DNA of 60,000 nucleotides from Tubiluchus corallicola (GCA_030141605.1 JAQGDQ010000283.1:139001-199000), one strand, 5' to 3'. Positions 11,708 to 24,533 are shown, numbered from the stretch's first letter. Notes: generated by a model not told the origin, from the sequence alone. Program-made: numbers and translations.

Positions 11708-14700
11708 CAGAAACAAATGAGAAAGAGGAGAGGAGTTGAGGAAAGTAGAGGAGAGGAGCGGAGAAGAGAGGAGAGAAGAGGAGGGAGGGAAGGGAAGGTA
11801 AGAAAAGGGAATGGAAATGGAGTGAGAGAGGACGGGAAGGGTGGACAGGGGAGGAGAGGGGAAGGAAGAGAGGAGAGGAGAAGAGAAGAGAGCAGATAAA
11901 GAGGAATGGAAAGGTAAAGAAGGGAAGAAAACCAGTTGACAAATACTTTAAATGGGTGAACCATATCAGACTTCTAGAGATCTAGTAGTGGTTCAAGTGC
12001 TACTAGAGCGAGTAAATGATCATATAAATACCTGTATATATCTAGAGCTGTCTTTCCACAGGCTATATAATCATACTTGCCAGTTTCGTTTTTAAAATAA
12101 AAGGCCATCATGATGTCACCGACAGAGGAATCTTTTCCTGGTTCGACTGTTGCCTTATAGCACCTGCGCAGAGAGATAACAGGTTTTAATTAAGAAATCA
12201 CTTAATTAAGAATTTACTGCAACTACATGCCTTGTAATAAAATAGTATTCAGGTCTCGGGTCTTCCACCGCAACACGAGCCTTGCCTGAGTTTTAACAAT
12301 TCACAAAGCCTTCATTGTAGCATTGTCCTCTGTCGAGCATTCATTAATGCCGGTTTTGCCAAAATCCAATGAATGACCCAAAAATCAACATGCAACTATA
12401 CCTCTACGCAGAGTATACATTTCTAAGACTGCCAGCAAGCCGAGAAAAGTAACAACAGATAAATTGAAACAAAGACACACACACACACAAACCAATGGCA
12501 ACTGTAATAAAATTTCGACTTTGACCATTCTAACGACTTTTATTGTTGTTGTTGCTGGTGCTGCTGTTACTGCTATTACTTTTACTGTTGCTGTTGTCGT
12601 TGTTGTCACAATAGCTTAAATAATTGTTATTCTTGTTGTTGTTGTTGTTGTTTTACTGTACCATTTATCGGTTTTTAATTATTTAAAAGTCATTGAAAAG
12701 AATTTTCAGACCTATTTTTGCAATTATTTTCGCCATGTATAACAGTCATGCATTATGTACCACAAGTACATACTAGTTACTTTACCCTAACTTGTTTAAT
12801 CCCAACCATTGTCTCTATTTACAACTATCACTAGACCTACTAGAATAACTAAGTATACTACTACTTTAATTAACAATACAGTTTTTTTATTAATCTACTT
12901 GGTTGTGACTAGTAGACTAAGTCATTGGCTAGTACTACTTCCATACTGGCGGCCTGCTTACGGATATACCTAATTACTTGCACAAGTTATTTTTATAGCA
13001 ACTTCCAACTTATCGTGTTACTTTTTATAATATACCGTTTTGCTATTAATAAAAAAAAACAGTTTAATTTGCAAGTCAGATAAAGACAAACTATTTGATT
13101 AACTTTAAAGAAAGAGCAAATTAACCTAACTCATGGTTGTTTACTAAAGACTCAAGCAAATGTCCTCGATTTCCCGTCAGCATGTTACGTCACAAGATCA
13201 ATATGTTTGACGTCAATTAAGAAAAGAATGGTTGTAGAAAACAAGCTTCTTAACTTCAAGCTGTATATAAATGGCTCTGAATTGAAAGAGTAACTTCTAC
13301 TAAATTTTTAGCTATAATTCTGCATAAGCATCTCGATTGAAATTATCACAATAAATTAATCAGCCTTAAGAAGTACCCAAAACGTTATATCGTGTCTCAT
13401 ATAAAGAACTGTTTACTTTCTGGCATCACATTTACTCACCCTCCATTATGTATTAATTTATCCATATTTAAATTACATTAGCTGTTTTCTGGGTATCACT
13501 TATCCAACAAATCCCAGCCTTTCGCATTTCCCTCGGGGAAAATTTCTTTGTTTTGTTTTTTGGGATTGAACGAATATTTCCAAACAAATGAAACACTTTT
13601 CAAGCAAAGCTCCGCCAAGGCGGAAAAATCCTAAACATGTTCGTCTGACTCTTTTGAATGTAAAAAGTAAAATAAAGATAAACAAGCAAACATACAATAA
13701 TATACTTGTATAAGTTTTATATAGACTAGTAAAAGACTCACAAAATATTTTGGTTATTAAATATAATAATAGTCAATAATGCACGACTATTCCAAATAAT
13801 GTTTGTCTACATTTCTTTAACCTTTAGGCGATGGTAATAGACTGACAAGTATACTAAGTATTTACATACTACGTCAGTTAATAAGGCTATATACCTGTAT
13901 AATCAAAGCTTATAGATAGCGTTACACAGTGTTCCAAGCGAGAATTTCTCGAATTGGAACCTGGGAACTAACTTGTAGTTGTTTGAACTGGTGGAGAAAA
14001 TAAGAAAAGTACTGCATCTTGTAGCCAAATCCTTCTCTTTCCAAATAGCTGTAACATTTCCTCAACGACCTCAACGAAGTGATTCACGAATTTGCACGTG
14101 GTGTTCGACCAAGTTTTGTAGAAAAGAAAGAACCGCGAAAAAACGTATACCCATTTATGTTACTTTCACCCCTCTCCATATCGAGGTATCTGTGTCAAAA
14201 TCATTTTTCTTGCCTTCTCTTCACCTTCACCAAAATCACCTTCTCCACAAAGTTTCGTGGAAATACGTTTAAGTAGTTTTTCCGCAATAAATATAGGCTT
14301 ACGGCTTCAATAGACAAAAAAAACAACCAAACAAACAAACAGTGCTGAAGCATAACTTCCTTGGCGGAGGTAAAAATAACTAAAGATAATCATCAATCAC
14401 AGTAATTCTAACTCTAAACTCATATTTTATAAGTATGCCATTATTTCCTTTGTATTTTTCCTGTGCCATTTTGCCGTGCGACGTTGGCACCAACATTGGT
14501 AAGCGTTCTAACTTTAATTTGAATTTCCTTTTGCGCCCCTACCTTTGCCATAATTTTCATGCACAATCTAGAATCTCTCATTCTTCAGTCATGTCAATAT
14601 ATACCCTTTTTCTGGAACCACTATATTGATGACATTTTTGGCATATGGTGCAATAATTTGGATTTTTGACTGTTTTCTCACTCAAATCGACTCATTTCAT

Positions 14701-17700
14701 CAATAAAATTCACAGCTGAAACCAGTGTTGATTCTGGATTTCTAAATTTTTTTGACTTGGCTCTGTCAGTTAACCACATGGGCAAAATTGAACATGAACT
14801 TTATGTTAAAGATATACACAGTGATATATGTTTGAATTTCTCCGGCTCATCCAATCCACACAAAAAGGGCTTTAGTGCAGAGCCAGTTGAATAGGGCCAA
14901 GAGCCTTGCTAACACAGATATGGGCACCTCCGGGGGATCCGTAAGATTATGCTGCAAAAAATCAGTACACTTCCAAATTTATTAAGTCTATGGAAAGACA
15001 AGACTAGAAGAGCAGCAAAATGTCAAGAAACCATCACAACTTAAACCTGATGATACTTTGGTCCATTAGTGAATGACTCCACTTCAGCTAAAATTCGCAA
15101 AATTATAAAAAAAAATCCCAGCTGAACATAAGAGTAACTTTTCGAAACAATAATACCTTAAAAAGCAAACTTTGTAAGGTCTGCTTTACAACGTACTCCT
15201 TGTCCTACAGGCAAACGTGCCCCTTGCATAGTTTGCCTATCAGGACTGGATGGGCGTTGCACTGCAAAAGACGTTGTTTGCAAACGGCACTGTTCTGTCT
15301 GCCAGGAATTGTACAACGGGCAAACCAAACGACCTGTTAGAGATCGTCTCATGGAGCATATACGAAACTGTAAAAATCACACTGCTCCTTCCCCTGGGGA
15401 GAACATTATAAAAACCATGACTCATTTTACCATCACCCCCTATTTTACTTAGAGCTAAAGCTCATGTAGAAAGCTTACTGACTGATTAAAAATACAAACC
15501 TGTGATCAATATTGATTTTTATTTTAAATTAAATCAATTTAATTAGACCTCAGGATTTTATTGATTTTAATCCATGTATTTTTCTTTTCTTATAATATTT
15601 TTTAAATTTTAATGTTTTTTACTCTTTCATATTCTTTTTGGTTTTCTATTTTTTACATATTAGTAAGCTTTATAATTATATCTCACATCAGTTTTGTTCA
15701 ACATTTGTTCAACTAACAACACACCACAAACTGTTATCTGTAGTCATCTGTTTCTGGCTATACACCATACGTAGTTATTCACACTGTCTGTTTATGAAAT
15801 CAATAGGCATACGTTTGGTTATCTTTCAAGATATTAACTATATCTAATGGATGTCAGGTATGTTTGTCAGTTTAATTTTCATTTTGTTTTTAATTCAGCC
15901 TCGACATGCTTTTTGTACCCTTTACGTCACTGACATTGTATTTTATATTATTGTATCTTTCTGTGAAACTGATGTGCTAGACGGACGAATGCTTCAGAAA
16001 AAATGAATTTTTGAGATTTAATCGCATTTTGACTTCTTATTTTACGATTATTTGCCAGTTTGTGAAATTACAATACTTATCTTTGCTATCATTTTAATAA
16101 TACATGCAGCTCATTGTGATTTGTTGTGGCATTCTGTACGTAATCAACTAAAGAAAAATATAAGATTACTTGGGTTAATACGTACCCACATGTAGTGTAT
16201 TTAGAAAAACTTGCTTTTTTCTTCAACATAAAGCCAGTGAGTTCAAGATAAGATTTGTCTCCTCCCATAAAGCAGATGTCATTTGTCTCGTCAGTTTCAG
16301 GATTTAGAATACCTAAAATACATAAATTAGGTGCATAGATACTTGAATACATGTACACATACATAGCCTTCGTTGTACCTTTGTACATTCCTTTTGTATC
16401 TTTTCTCTCCCCCCCCCCCCCATTTTGCAATATACCATTTACTTTCTAACCCAGGAATCTCAATTGAAAACTTGCCAATTCATAATCTGGACACTTAAGA
16501 ATTCAAACCATCGGTAAACGTGATGATACCCCGACATTTTAAACATTTCGAACTATATGTTCTTTGCAATTTCCCCTGGTAACATGAAAAACCCGAATCG
16601 TGGAAACTTGATACACATTAACACGGCGACACTGTAACGTGCATGCGCATGTGGTAATCTAAAACTTAGCAACTGGATAATTAAAATAACTTGATATCTA
16701 TATAAATGTTTTATAAAATGAATTCTTGGTAATTCAACCCAGATATTTAATAACTCAGGCAATTGGCAAGCCAAATATTTGGTGTTTGTATGTATACGAC
16801 AATCTGTATATTTTTAAAGGGAACACTTGTTATAGCCTAGACTTTTGAGAAACTAACCAAGAGACTACGGGGCAAGAATATATTGTATATTTTTTTAACA
16901 AAAATGGTATAGGAGAAACCGTGGATGATTGTAACATTTCTCATATTTTCTCTTTTAAATGCACGAACGTTGACGTCTCATAGACTAGTACCCAGACAAA
17001 GTAGATAAAGTACATCAACAGGGTAAGGGATTACGAAGCCATAGAGATATCAAAGAAAATAAAAATGTAACAACAAACCCCTCATTCTGGGTATGCGCTT
17101 GCTGTAACGCAGCCTGGGGCAAGTTGAAACAAAGGTAATATATTCAGTTATTTGGTAAGTTTTTTCAGTGAACCTAGGTCAATAGTATGCTTAATTACAG
17201 AAACAAGCCAATCCAAATACAACATGGCAACCGTTCCAGAATAGTGAAATTTGATGCGTATTGTACTGAAAAAAATTGATCAAACTTTTAACAATAAACT
17301 TATTGAACATAATGTCTAGCAACAAATTTTAATTCTGATAAACAAATATTGATCAAAATTTAATTTTAATTGCTGATTAGCGATTGATTAGTGACTGAAA
17401 TTGTTAGAATCGCATTTATAGCATGTGTAATAAAATGCCTATGTTGAACAATAGCGTTACAAATAGCTCTAAAAGGAGTTTTGTACTAATGAACCATAAT
17501 TTTAAAAAAATCAGTGTTTCAAAAAAGACGTATTATAGCATAGCGTGGTTGAAGGTCAGTACTTTATTATTTATTATTCAAAAATATCTGAAAATAACGT
17601 ACTTTAAATAGTAGATCAATATATTAAAAAAGCAAAAATTTACTTTCAGCTGTTAAAATAACATCGCGCTCAGTTCTGTGTGCGCTAAAATCGTCATTGC

Positions 17701-18681
17701 TGATATACATGTAGTATAGAGGTTGCCCAAAGGCCATTGTTATCTAGTCTTCCCATGAACTCTTAAACAATGGTATAAGGAATATATAAAGGTTGCTTCA
17801 ACGTACCCGTGTTACAGTCAGCCCCAATTTCCCTTAAAATTCGTTGATATTGAGGGATATTTATCAAATCGATATTAAGAATTTGCAACTCTATAGACTA
17901 ATCGCATAACTTTTTGAACGTCTTGTGCAAAAACATTGCCCAAAATCACAATTAGAATGATGTATCATATCTCGCAAGATGTAACTAGTTTCGCTGGGTA
18001 TGTAGATGACCATTACTAAGTATCCCAGTACCAAGTTGGTGTCTTATTATGTACTTGGTTATCAAGTTTTTTGGGTAATCAAATCTCTAAGCTACCATTT
18101 ATCAAAGTTCCAAATACGCAAACGCCGAACACATTTATCAAGTATCTCGTAACGATTTAAGTCACACAAAAATTGCTCAATTGCATTTTTACTGTGATCT
18201 CCAACCAATATGGTGTTGAGAAGGATATTAATCTTGACTGATTGAATGAAACATTAAAACTATCGTTACCAAAACTACCAAAATTTACCATTATTTTCAA
18301 GTTATCAATACGAGAAGGTTGATTAATTATTACAAAAATATCCTTTATAAACATTTCTCTAAAACTCGCCGTAATATTTTTACAGTTAAAATCGAACATC
18401 TATCACATGACATCGTTCAATTTTTAGGGTAGATTTTTTCCTTAGCTACAGGTTCCAAACTTCCATTGACACTTAGTAATAAATTATTAGGTTCCACGAT
18501 AAAATATTAATACATGTAAGTTATCAAAATATGTTACATAAAAACTTTTTACACAAAAAACATCTAAGAACCTCGCGGCAAATAGTCATAATTACTTACC
18601 TCCGTTAACGAAAGTCCTGCACCAATGGACTGCAGCTAAAAAAGCTATCGCTAAGAGAAATCTCAATTTCCCAAAGTTCAT
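9406..18681 (-). CDS. Secreted pentraxin/laminin-G-like protein, six exons
   Basis: Coding exons in reading order are 18681-18600, 16312-16186, 12163-12032, 11253-11115, 10224-9880 and 9471-9406. They join without frame breaks into 296 residues, and each intron has GT and AG ends. Residues 1-24 form a hydrophobic signal peptide (FLLAIAFLAAVHW), so the product is probably secreted. The middle contains CDGRWHNICATY, which resembles the pentraxin/LamG motif around WHHVCVTW. The last part contains a glycine-rich GFKGFGTGF segment followed by DGDIISW, which matches the closing strand of pentraxin domains. At least nine cysteines could form disulfides. The acceptor of exon 5 (10224) is the weakest boundary because its pyrimidine tract is poor. 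Family members bind carbohydrate or phospholipid ligands, often with calcium, but no ligand can be inferred here. Introns 2 and 3 hold repeats. The nearest neighbour upstream is TMEM33, transcribed the other way. Confidence 0.75.
10797..11010. repeat. Pyrimidine-rich CT tract in intron 4
   Basis: About 210 bases almost entirely of C and T, mostly ctctt and tcctc variants, lying in an intron of the pentraxin-like gene. The gene is on the other strand, so its transcript carries a purine run. The purine-rich tract at 11551-11890 in the next intron is roughly its complement. Confidence 0.85.
11315..11480. repeat. Long inverted repeat in intron 3
   Basis: The centre is a near-perfect palindrome. 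The left arm (aagcaagaaagggagga..., ending gacgcagtt) is mirrored by aactgcgtctccctcctcc and onward across a two-to-four base loop near 11414. An outer, imperfect pair extends it: taaattatacaaagaaaaacg at the left edge pairs with the complement of the segment ending gtatgattta at 11480. The structure could fold as a hairpin of more than 60 base pairs in the intron RNA. A tandem partial copy of the left arm (11340-11370) is also present. Confidence 0.85.
11551..11890. repeat. (GA)n microsatellite and purine-rich tract
   Basis: 11551-11703 is mostly (GA)n with a few AAAG and CAGA interruptions. 11710-11890 continues as an almost pure A/G tract. It lies in intron 3 of the pentraxin-like gene. 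All open frames across it are repeat artefacts. Confidence 0.9.
12539..12653. repeat. Degenerate TTG/CTG trinucleotide tract
   Basis: A run of ttgttgttgctggtgctgctg-type trinucleotides with a short (TTG)n block at its end. It lies in intron 2 of the pentraxin-like gene. Confidence 0.75.
13920..14375. repeat. Interspersed repeat fragment ending in cttggcggaggtaa
   Basis: The stretch ends with caaagtttcgtggaaatacg, an (AAAC)n run and ccttggcggaggtaaaaat. From memory this resembles the 3' end of a repeat widespread in aquatic invertebrate genomes, probably LINE-derived. I cannot verify that without a search. A reverse-oriented partner, agctccgccaaggcgg, lies at about 13607-13623, so two copies or two ends face each other about 750 bases apart. 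Confidence 0.5.
14585..15450 (+). pseudogene. Penelope-like retroelement relic (RT plus GIY-YIG-like end)
   Basis: Near 14610 the plus strand reads FWNHYIDDIFGIWCNNLDFF, with the catalytic YIDD of a Penelope-type reverse transcriptase. At about 14727-14830 it continues SGFLNFFDLALSVN, then GKIEHELYVKDIHSD. Near 15195-15400 it reads PCPTGKRAPCIVCLSG, followed by CSVCQELYNGQTKRPVRDRL and EHIRN. The last part matches the Cys-rich linker and GIY-YIG endonuclease layout of Penelope-like elements, with LYNGQT in place of the usual YIGET form. Several stops and frameshifts inactivate it. It sits in intron 2 of the pentraxin-like gene, in the opposite direction. Confidence 0.75.
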
Positions 18682-18989
18682 TGTTTAGATTTGTTCTGCA
18701 AGTATGTCTTCGGCGTGTTAATTCTGGAATAACTAAAAAAATAAAAAACTGTCAGCAATTGAATGCTATAAAAACTGTAAAACCGTGGCAAACATGCTAA
18801 ATATAAAAAAGTAAACAACGGCACAGAAAAAAACAAAATCACGCATTTATTAACACCCGCAGAAAAAAGAAAGTAGAAATATTAGTTAATCATTAATAAG
18901 ATATAAGAGCGACTTATTTCATAAAAAGAACGTAGCTTAAATTATACAACGTAGCAATAATATAGTGTGAGGGTACGTCACTAATGGTG
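18682..18989. promoter_or_regulatory. Upstream region of the pentraxin-like gene
   Basis: This is the immediate upstream DNA of a minus-strand gene. On the minus strand the bases just before the start codon read acatacttgcag, then 15 bases, then ATG. That looks like a 3' splice acceptor, so the first exon may be preceded by a 5' UTR intron or be trans-spliced. No convincing TATA box was found. Confidence 0.35.
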
Positions 18990-19959
18990 GTCTTGAAGAA
19001 GCAAGCCTTATTTTGAATTCATATAAGGGCGTGCAAGGTGTTGCATTGACAATAGCCACAAATACACCATTATAAAAATATCGTGAGAAAAATATTCGTC
19101 ATAAAACAGAAGAAGGAATTCGAGCAAAAAGAAATTCAGATTGTTTCTTCATTGTTTCTGCAGCAATAACTGTACAATGTAAGAAAAATAAGAGAAACGG
19201 AAATTGATGCAAACATGGCATTGGAAATGAAATGCACAGCTAGCAAAGTTTGATAAAAAACAATATTTAATGAAATTGTAATTAATAAAACAAAATACAG
19301 GGTATACTTACCAGCAGTACGCAGAACAAGGTTTCACTATGAAGCGGCCAAGCCTATTTGAAAAATTCATTGGTTTGCTTGTTTCAAGACTTAATTACAA
19401 TTATAATGATTTACAAAGGGACAGAAAATGATCGAAAAGAGTAAACTGAGCATTATGTATGGGCGATAGAGATATAAAAACATTAAGTTCACGGTCATAT
19501 AGAAAGATATGTCATGTGGGAATCCACTAAAAACAAGAAGCTGAAGGTATACCGTACAGGCCTAATACAGAAATTTCTGGCACTTTCGTTGATGCCACAA
19601 ATTTCCGGATTCGGTATGTACCGTATTCCTTGTTAAAGTCAGTTTCCTAGCTTCTTTTATATGGCTCGAAATAACCTTCAAATAAGTCTTCTAATTTTGC
19701 TGTTTATAGTGCTAACTAAAATTTTCATTTTCCAAATGAAATTTAAAATATAGATGTTTTTGTAGGGCATTTCAAAAACAAACTTACAAGTATGTTTCCA
19801 AATTAGTGCAATGAAGAAATTTAAATAACACATAAACGTCATTCCAGGTTATATAGCCCCGCATATTTTAGCCCCAAAGTTTTACTTGTTTGATGGAGCT
19901 AATAAATAGTGTGCGCTACAAGTCTTTATTTTTGTGGTACCTTGAATCAAAGTCGATTG

Positions 19960-20200
19960 GGAAGCGGATATTTGGGCAAAGGACGTTTGTGCAGTGGACG
20001 GTTAGGCAACGGACGTTGGACAGTTTGGCAATGGACATTTAGACAGTGGACACTTGTGCAGTGGGTTGGGTAATGGATATTTTGGCAACAGCCAGTTAGA
20101 CCGTAGACAGTTGCACGGTGGACTGTTGGACAATAGTACTTCAGCAGTGAATACTTGGCAAATGGACACTTCGAAGAAGACATTTGGTTACTGACTTTAG
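19960..20200. repeat. Degenerate short-unit minisatellite, right copy
   Basis: Same unit family as 955-1265 (gcagtggac, caatggacatt, cagttagaccgtagac). It lies at the equivalent place in the duplication. Open frames across it are not genes. Confidence 0.75.
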
Positions 20201-20439
20201 GCAGCAACGCCAAATTGTTTGCCATTTGTCAATGTCACGTACATAGCTTACCCACCTATTTACTTGCCCACTGACACGGTCACTAATCTACTCACGTAAC
20301 AACTTTCTTGCTTGCCTAACTGTTTTTCTGTCTATCTATACCTCTCTGATTGTCTATGTATGACTTCTCAATCACGTTTCGTTTGACTGCTTGCCTGCTA
20401 GCTTACAATTCACATACCTACTTATGTATGTATGTGTAG

Positions 20440-20870
20440 TGTACCTACCTACCTTTCTACATACATAAATACATACATACATACATACATGCATACCTAC
20501 GTACCTACCTACCTACTTGCGTATCTACCTGCCTACCTACCTACCTACCTACCTACCTACCTACCTACCTACCTACCTACCTACCTACTTACCTACCTAC
20601 ATACCTACCTAAATACCTAACTAACTGTCTATCTACCTACTTACCTACCTACCTACCTACCTACCTACCTACCTACCTACCTACCTACCTACCTACCTTC
20701 CTTCCTACCTACCGACCTACCTACCTACCTACCTACCTACCTTCCTTCCTACTTACCTACCTACCTGCCTACCTACCTACCTACCTACCTAAATACCTAA
20801 CTTCCTGTCTACCTACCTACCTACCTACCTACCTACCTACCTACCTACCTACCTACCTACCTACCTACCT
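20440..20870. repeat. (CTAC)n tetranucleotide array
   Basis: About 430 bases of ctac/ctac with atac, cttc and ctaa interruptions, including long perfect runs at 20532-20586 and 20815-20870. Two internal stretches share the phrase acctaaatacctaact, which suggests duplication of a larger block within the array. Confidence 0.95.
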
Positions 20871-20879
20871 TATCAATCG

Positions 20880-21740
20880 ATTTATATACACTCACTTACA
20901 GTAAGTGTATCTAATGACTCTTGTCATACCGAGTGTATGATGTCAGTTGACATTACCCGCTTCAAAAAGAGATAAAGTGATACATATTTACTAGCAACTG
21001 TTACAGCAGTTGCTGCAACAATTGTCATCATAATGAGTGCAAAAGAAGCCATGTGTATGTGACAGCCAGAATTCCTGTACAGTCGCGATGATCAGCATTA
21101 ACAGTACATTAAGAGAAGCAGCAGCAGCAATAGCACTAACAGTAGCGGCAATGATGAACAGCAGTAGCAGCGTTCACACGAATAATTCGACAGAAGTTTA
21201 CTCCTGTCCTGAAATTTCCTGTCACATCCTGACCGATAAATTTGAATTTATTTGGACCGCGAAGATCTTATTGCGATTTATAAAATCTGACCAGGAAAGA
21301 AAACATTTTGTCTGAATGTGAATTTCTATGAGAATGCTCGCTTACCTCATAATCCTAACAGTTGTCACGGATTCCCGTGGATGAGTTCAACTCTTAGATT
21401 TTAGACTTATTTATTCATCATCTGCCGCCAGATCTCAACTATTGCTAACTAACAGCTCCTATGACTTGCGCAAACTTACTTAGAACTGCTCAGGCTGTAA
21501 TTTTTATATACATATTAACCTTAAAATCATTTACACCTGGTAACTTCAGCTTCAATGTAAAGTTATAAATTTCATTGTCACCTCTGTTCAAGTAGGCCAT
21601 TTTACATCAGCGATAATTAAAGCAGCGTCATATGATCGGCCTAATTCACCTTGTTCAGTTCATTTATATGTTTTAAAAGTTAATCAAATAGTTGTCTTTA
21701 TTTAGCTTGCAAGGTTGTACATATCGTATGTACACAAGGT
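20880..21740. other. No gene seen
   Basis: Intergenic sequence with a weak AGC/AAC-rich patch at about 21118-21175. A 92-codon open frame at 21037 has no recognisable family and depends on that patch. Confidence 0.45.
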
Positions 21741-21743
21741 CGT

Positions 21744-22745
21744 ACACATTCTTATCGAAACACCAATTCGGATTTAGAAAAAACATTCAACTGTCGAATG
21801 ATAAGCGTAACTGAAAACTGGCGAGATAATCTCGATAAAAACAAATATGTGGCAGTAGCTTTTTTAGATTTAAGTAAAGCTTTCGACAGACAGTTTAAAT
21901 CACACACTACCATTAGAAAATTTGAAAGAACTTGGATTTGTACAATCAGCATTAAAATTAATTACTGATTAGCTACAAAATAGAAAGCAGCAGATTAAAA
22001 TAAACTATACAACATTCTCAGATTGGGCTAACCTTCAACGAGGTGTCCCACAATATACACTTTTGGGACCTCTACTGTTTAACCTTTTTATCAACAATAT
22101 TTCTAACGTTCTACAACATTCAAGTATTACGCAATATGTAGATGACAGAGCTATTTATCTGGTTCACGAGAATATCAGCATTGCGAAACAGTACTTAGGA
22201 AAGGACATAAAGAATGTCAACATGGCATTTAATTATTACAAGCTAAAATGAACAGTGATAAAACGAAATTTATAGTATTATCCCCTACAACTAACGGTAC
22301 TGAAAATACAGCTGCTATATCCCTGCAAATAGAAAATGCTGTTATTGCGCAGTCGAAAGTTGTTAATTTCTTAGGCGTTAAATTGGACAATATGCTTACA
22401 TGGGAAGAACAGTTCATCAACATTTATAAAAAAATGCCATTAACTACTTCGTCCCTTCGACAAATCAGAGGATAGCTATCAAAACAAACAAAAATTCTAA
22501 TTTACAAAACTCTAATTTTGCCCCACAATTTATATGCGACATGCTGTTCCAAAAAGTGAAAAGAGAGTCTTACATCAAATTAAATGTACTTCAAAACTAT
22601 GGTTTACGATTAGTTAATGGTCGTTCTTTGACATTATCTCACAATACAAATAAATATTCTGCCACCTCCTTAAGAAACTCCATGAAAATACCCATATTGG
22701 AAGTCCACAGAGATTATCAAACTCTCCTGTTTCTCTGTAAATATA
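21744..22745 (+). pseudogene. LINE reverse transcriptase relic, 5' part
   Basis: Recognisable segments in order are HQFGFRKN (near 21760), VAFLDLSKAFD (about 21855-21885, catalytic region), GVPQYTLLGPLLFNLFIN (about 22040-22095), ITQYVDDRAIYLV (about 22125-22160, the YxDD active site as YVDD) and KTKFIVLSP (near 22260). These match the finger, palm and catalytic blocks of a CR1/jockey-group reverse transcriptase. Several stops and frameshifts have accumulated. The frame open from 22541 is cut at 22745 by a Helitron-type array and resumes, still in phase, at 26205. Confidence 0.85.
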
Positions 22746-23700
22746 TCTATATCTATATCTATATCTATACTCTTATATTAATATTCTTGGTATCTTAATT
22801 TATTTATATATAAGATTCGAGGCTACAGCTTCGACGAGGGCACCATTTGCGGCGATCTATACATCAAACGAAAGGTCTCGATCTAGTGTCGTGCCATTGA
22901 TGGTTTATTTTTCGAATTGGGCCCACCGGAAGGAAGGGGGGGGGGCGAAAAACCTCCAAAAATGGCCCTTTTTCGGCAGTTTTTTGCAAAAGTTATACGG
23001 CTGAGATGTAGAGAACGGGAATGGGCCGAGGGGGGTACTGGGTATGGATAGATAGCCCGTTCAGCGGTGGGTGTTGTAGGTATATTTAGAATTCCCGAGA
23101 GGTCCACGGGGTCCCGCAACGGGCGTTTTCCCAGACCCAACTCGCGATTTTTTCGAAATTTTGACAAAACAGCATGCGGGAAAAACGTTCTAGCGGCGCC
23201 CGGTGGGACTCTCGGAAGGAGATATATAGCTCTTTACAAAGAGAAAGGACGGGGCTACACGATGATGTGGGCTATATGTTAGGGCAGGTCCACCGAGAGG
23301 AGTACTAGCGAGTTAATTAGATGTTCTATTTTCGGCAATTTTCGCTTAGAAAACTGTCCTAACGCATTCCATTGTGCTGACGTCATCCATTGTACTCTGC
23401 TGGCTTTGCGTTAGATAAACAGACATACAGTAGGCATGATGTTACGGGCTACAGGCTTTGCGTTAGGTAAATAGGCAGGATGTTACGGGCTGATGTCATC
23501 CATTGTGTCTATAACTTTAATTCAGCAAAAAGCTGCTTTGCAACATACAGTAGGCATGAGTAAACGCTGCTGGCTTTGCGTTAGGTAAGTAGGCAGGATG
23601 TTACGTTCTTTGTGTTATAAATGAGGACTTGGTAGGACGTTTGCGTATTATTGATTACACATGTATTTATACGCAAAATCTTTTGCGGGGCCTTTGCTAG
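22746..23700 (+). mobile_element. Helitron-type non-autonomous element, copy A
   Basis: The copy begins in a TATATC run (first possible TC at 22746). It continues with tcttatattaatattcttgg, an AT-rich spacer and aagattcgaggctacagc. It ends with the hairpin CGCAAAATCTTTTGCG (23672-23687), the spacer gggcctttg and CTAG (23697-23700). TC and CTAG ends, a terminal hairpin and no target duplication are the established marks of Helitrons. The interior is richer in G and C than its surroundings. It carries no Rep/helicase gene, so it is non-autonomous. An internal stretch at about 23390-23620 contains tandem near-copies of the phrase ctttgcgttaggtaa...caggatgttacggg. A 94-codon minus-strand open frame recurs in all copies, but it follows simply from their similarity. 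Confidence 0.8.
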
Positions 23701-24533
23701 TCCCTTATCTATACTCTTATATTAATATTCTTGGTATATATATATATATATATATTTATTTATATATATATATATATAAGATTCGAGGCTACAGCTTCGA
23801 CGAGGGCACCATTTGCGGCGATCTATATATCAAACGAAAGGTCTCGATCTAGTGTCGTGCCATTGATGGTTTATTTTTCGAATTGGGCCCACCGGAAGGA
23901 AGGGGGGGCGAAAAACCTCCAAAAATGGCCCTTTTTCGGCAGTTTTTTGCAAAAGTTATACGGCTGAGATGTAGAGAACGGGAACGGGCCGAGGGGGGTG
24001 CTGGGCATGGATAGATAGCCCGTTCAGCGGTGGGTGTCATAGGCCTATTTAGAATTCCCAAGAGGGCCACGGGGTCCCGCAACGGGCGTTTTCCCAGACC
24101 CAACTCGTGATTTTTTCGAACTTTTTGACAAAACAGCATGCGGGAAAAACGTTCTAGCGGCGCCCGGTGGGACTCTCGGAAGGAGATATGCGGCTCTTTA
24201 CAAAGAGGAAGGACAGGGCTACACGATGATGTGGGCTATATGTTAGGGCAGGTCCACCGAGAGAAGTACCGACGAGTTAATTAGAGGTTCCATTTTCGGC
24301 AATTTTCGCTTAGAAAACTGCTGACGCAAAGGCATTGTTGTGACGTCATCCATTGTACTCTACTCTGCTTATAACTTTAATTCAGCAAAAAGCTACAGGC
24401 TTTGCGTTAGTTAAACAAACAGTAGGCATGATGTTACGGGCTTTGTGTTATAAATGAGGACTAGGTAGGATGTTCGCGTATTATTGATTACACGTGGTTT
24501 TTTACGCAAAATCTTTTGCGGGGCCTTTGCTAT
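23701..24533 (+). mobile_element. Helitron-type element, copy B, altered end
   Basis: Starts with TC directly after the CTAG of copy A, then tatactcttatattaatattc, a long (TA)n run and the shared aagattcgaggctacagc. The terminal hairpin CGCAAAATCTTTTGCG is intact (24505-24520), but the terminus reads CTAT in place of CTAG. Copies A and B are very similar across their interiors. Copy B lacks most of the internal tandem duplication seen in A. Confidence 0.75.

Noticed and set aside
11444-11964. Long Ser/Leu or Arg/Glu open frames
   Set aside because: They are translations of the (GA)n microsatellite and nearby purine tract.
20432-20620. Tyr/Thr/Leu/Pro-rich open frame
   Set aside because: It is a translation of the CTAC tetranucleotide array.
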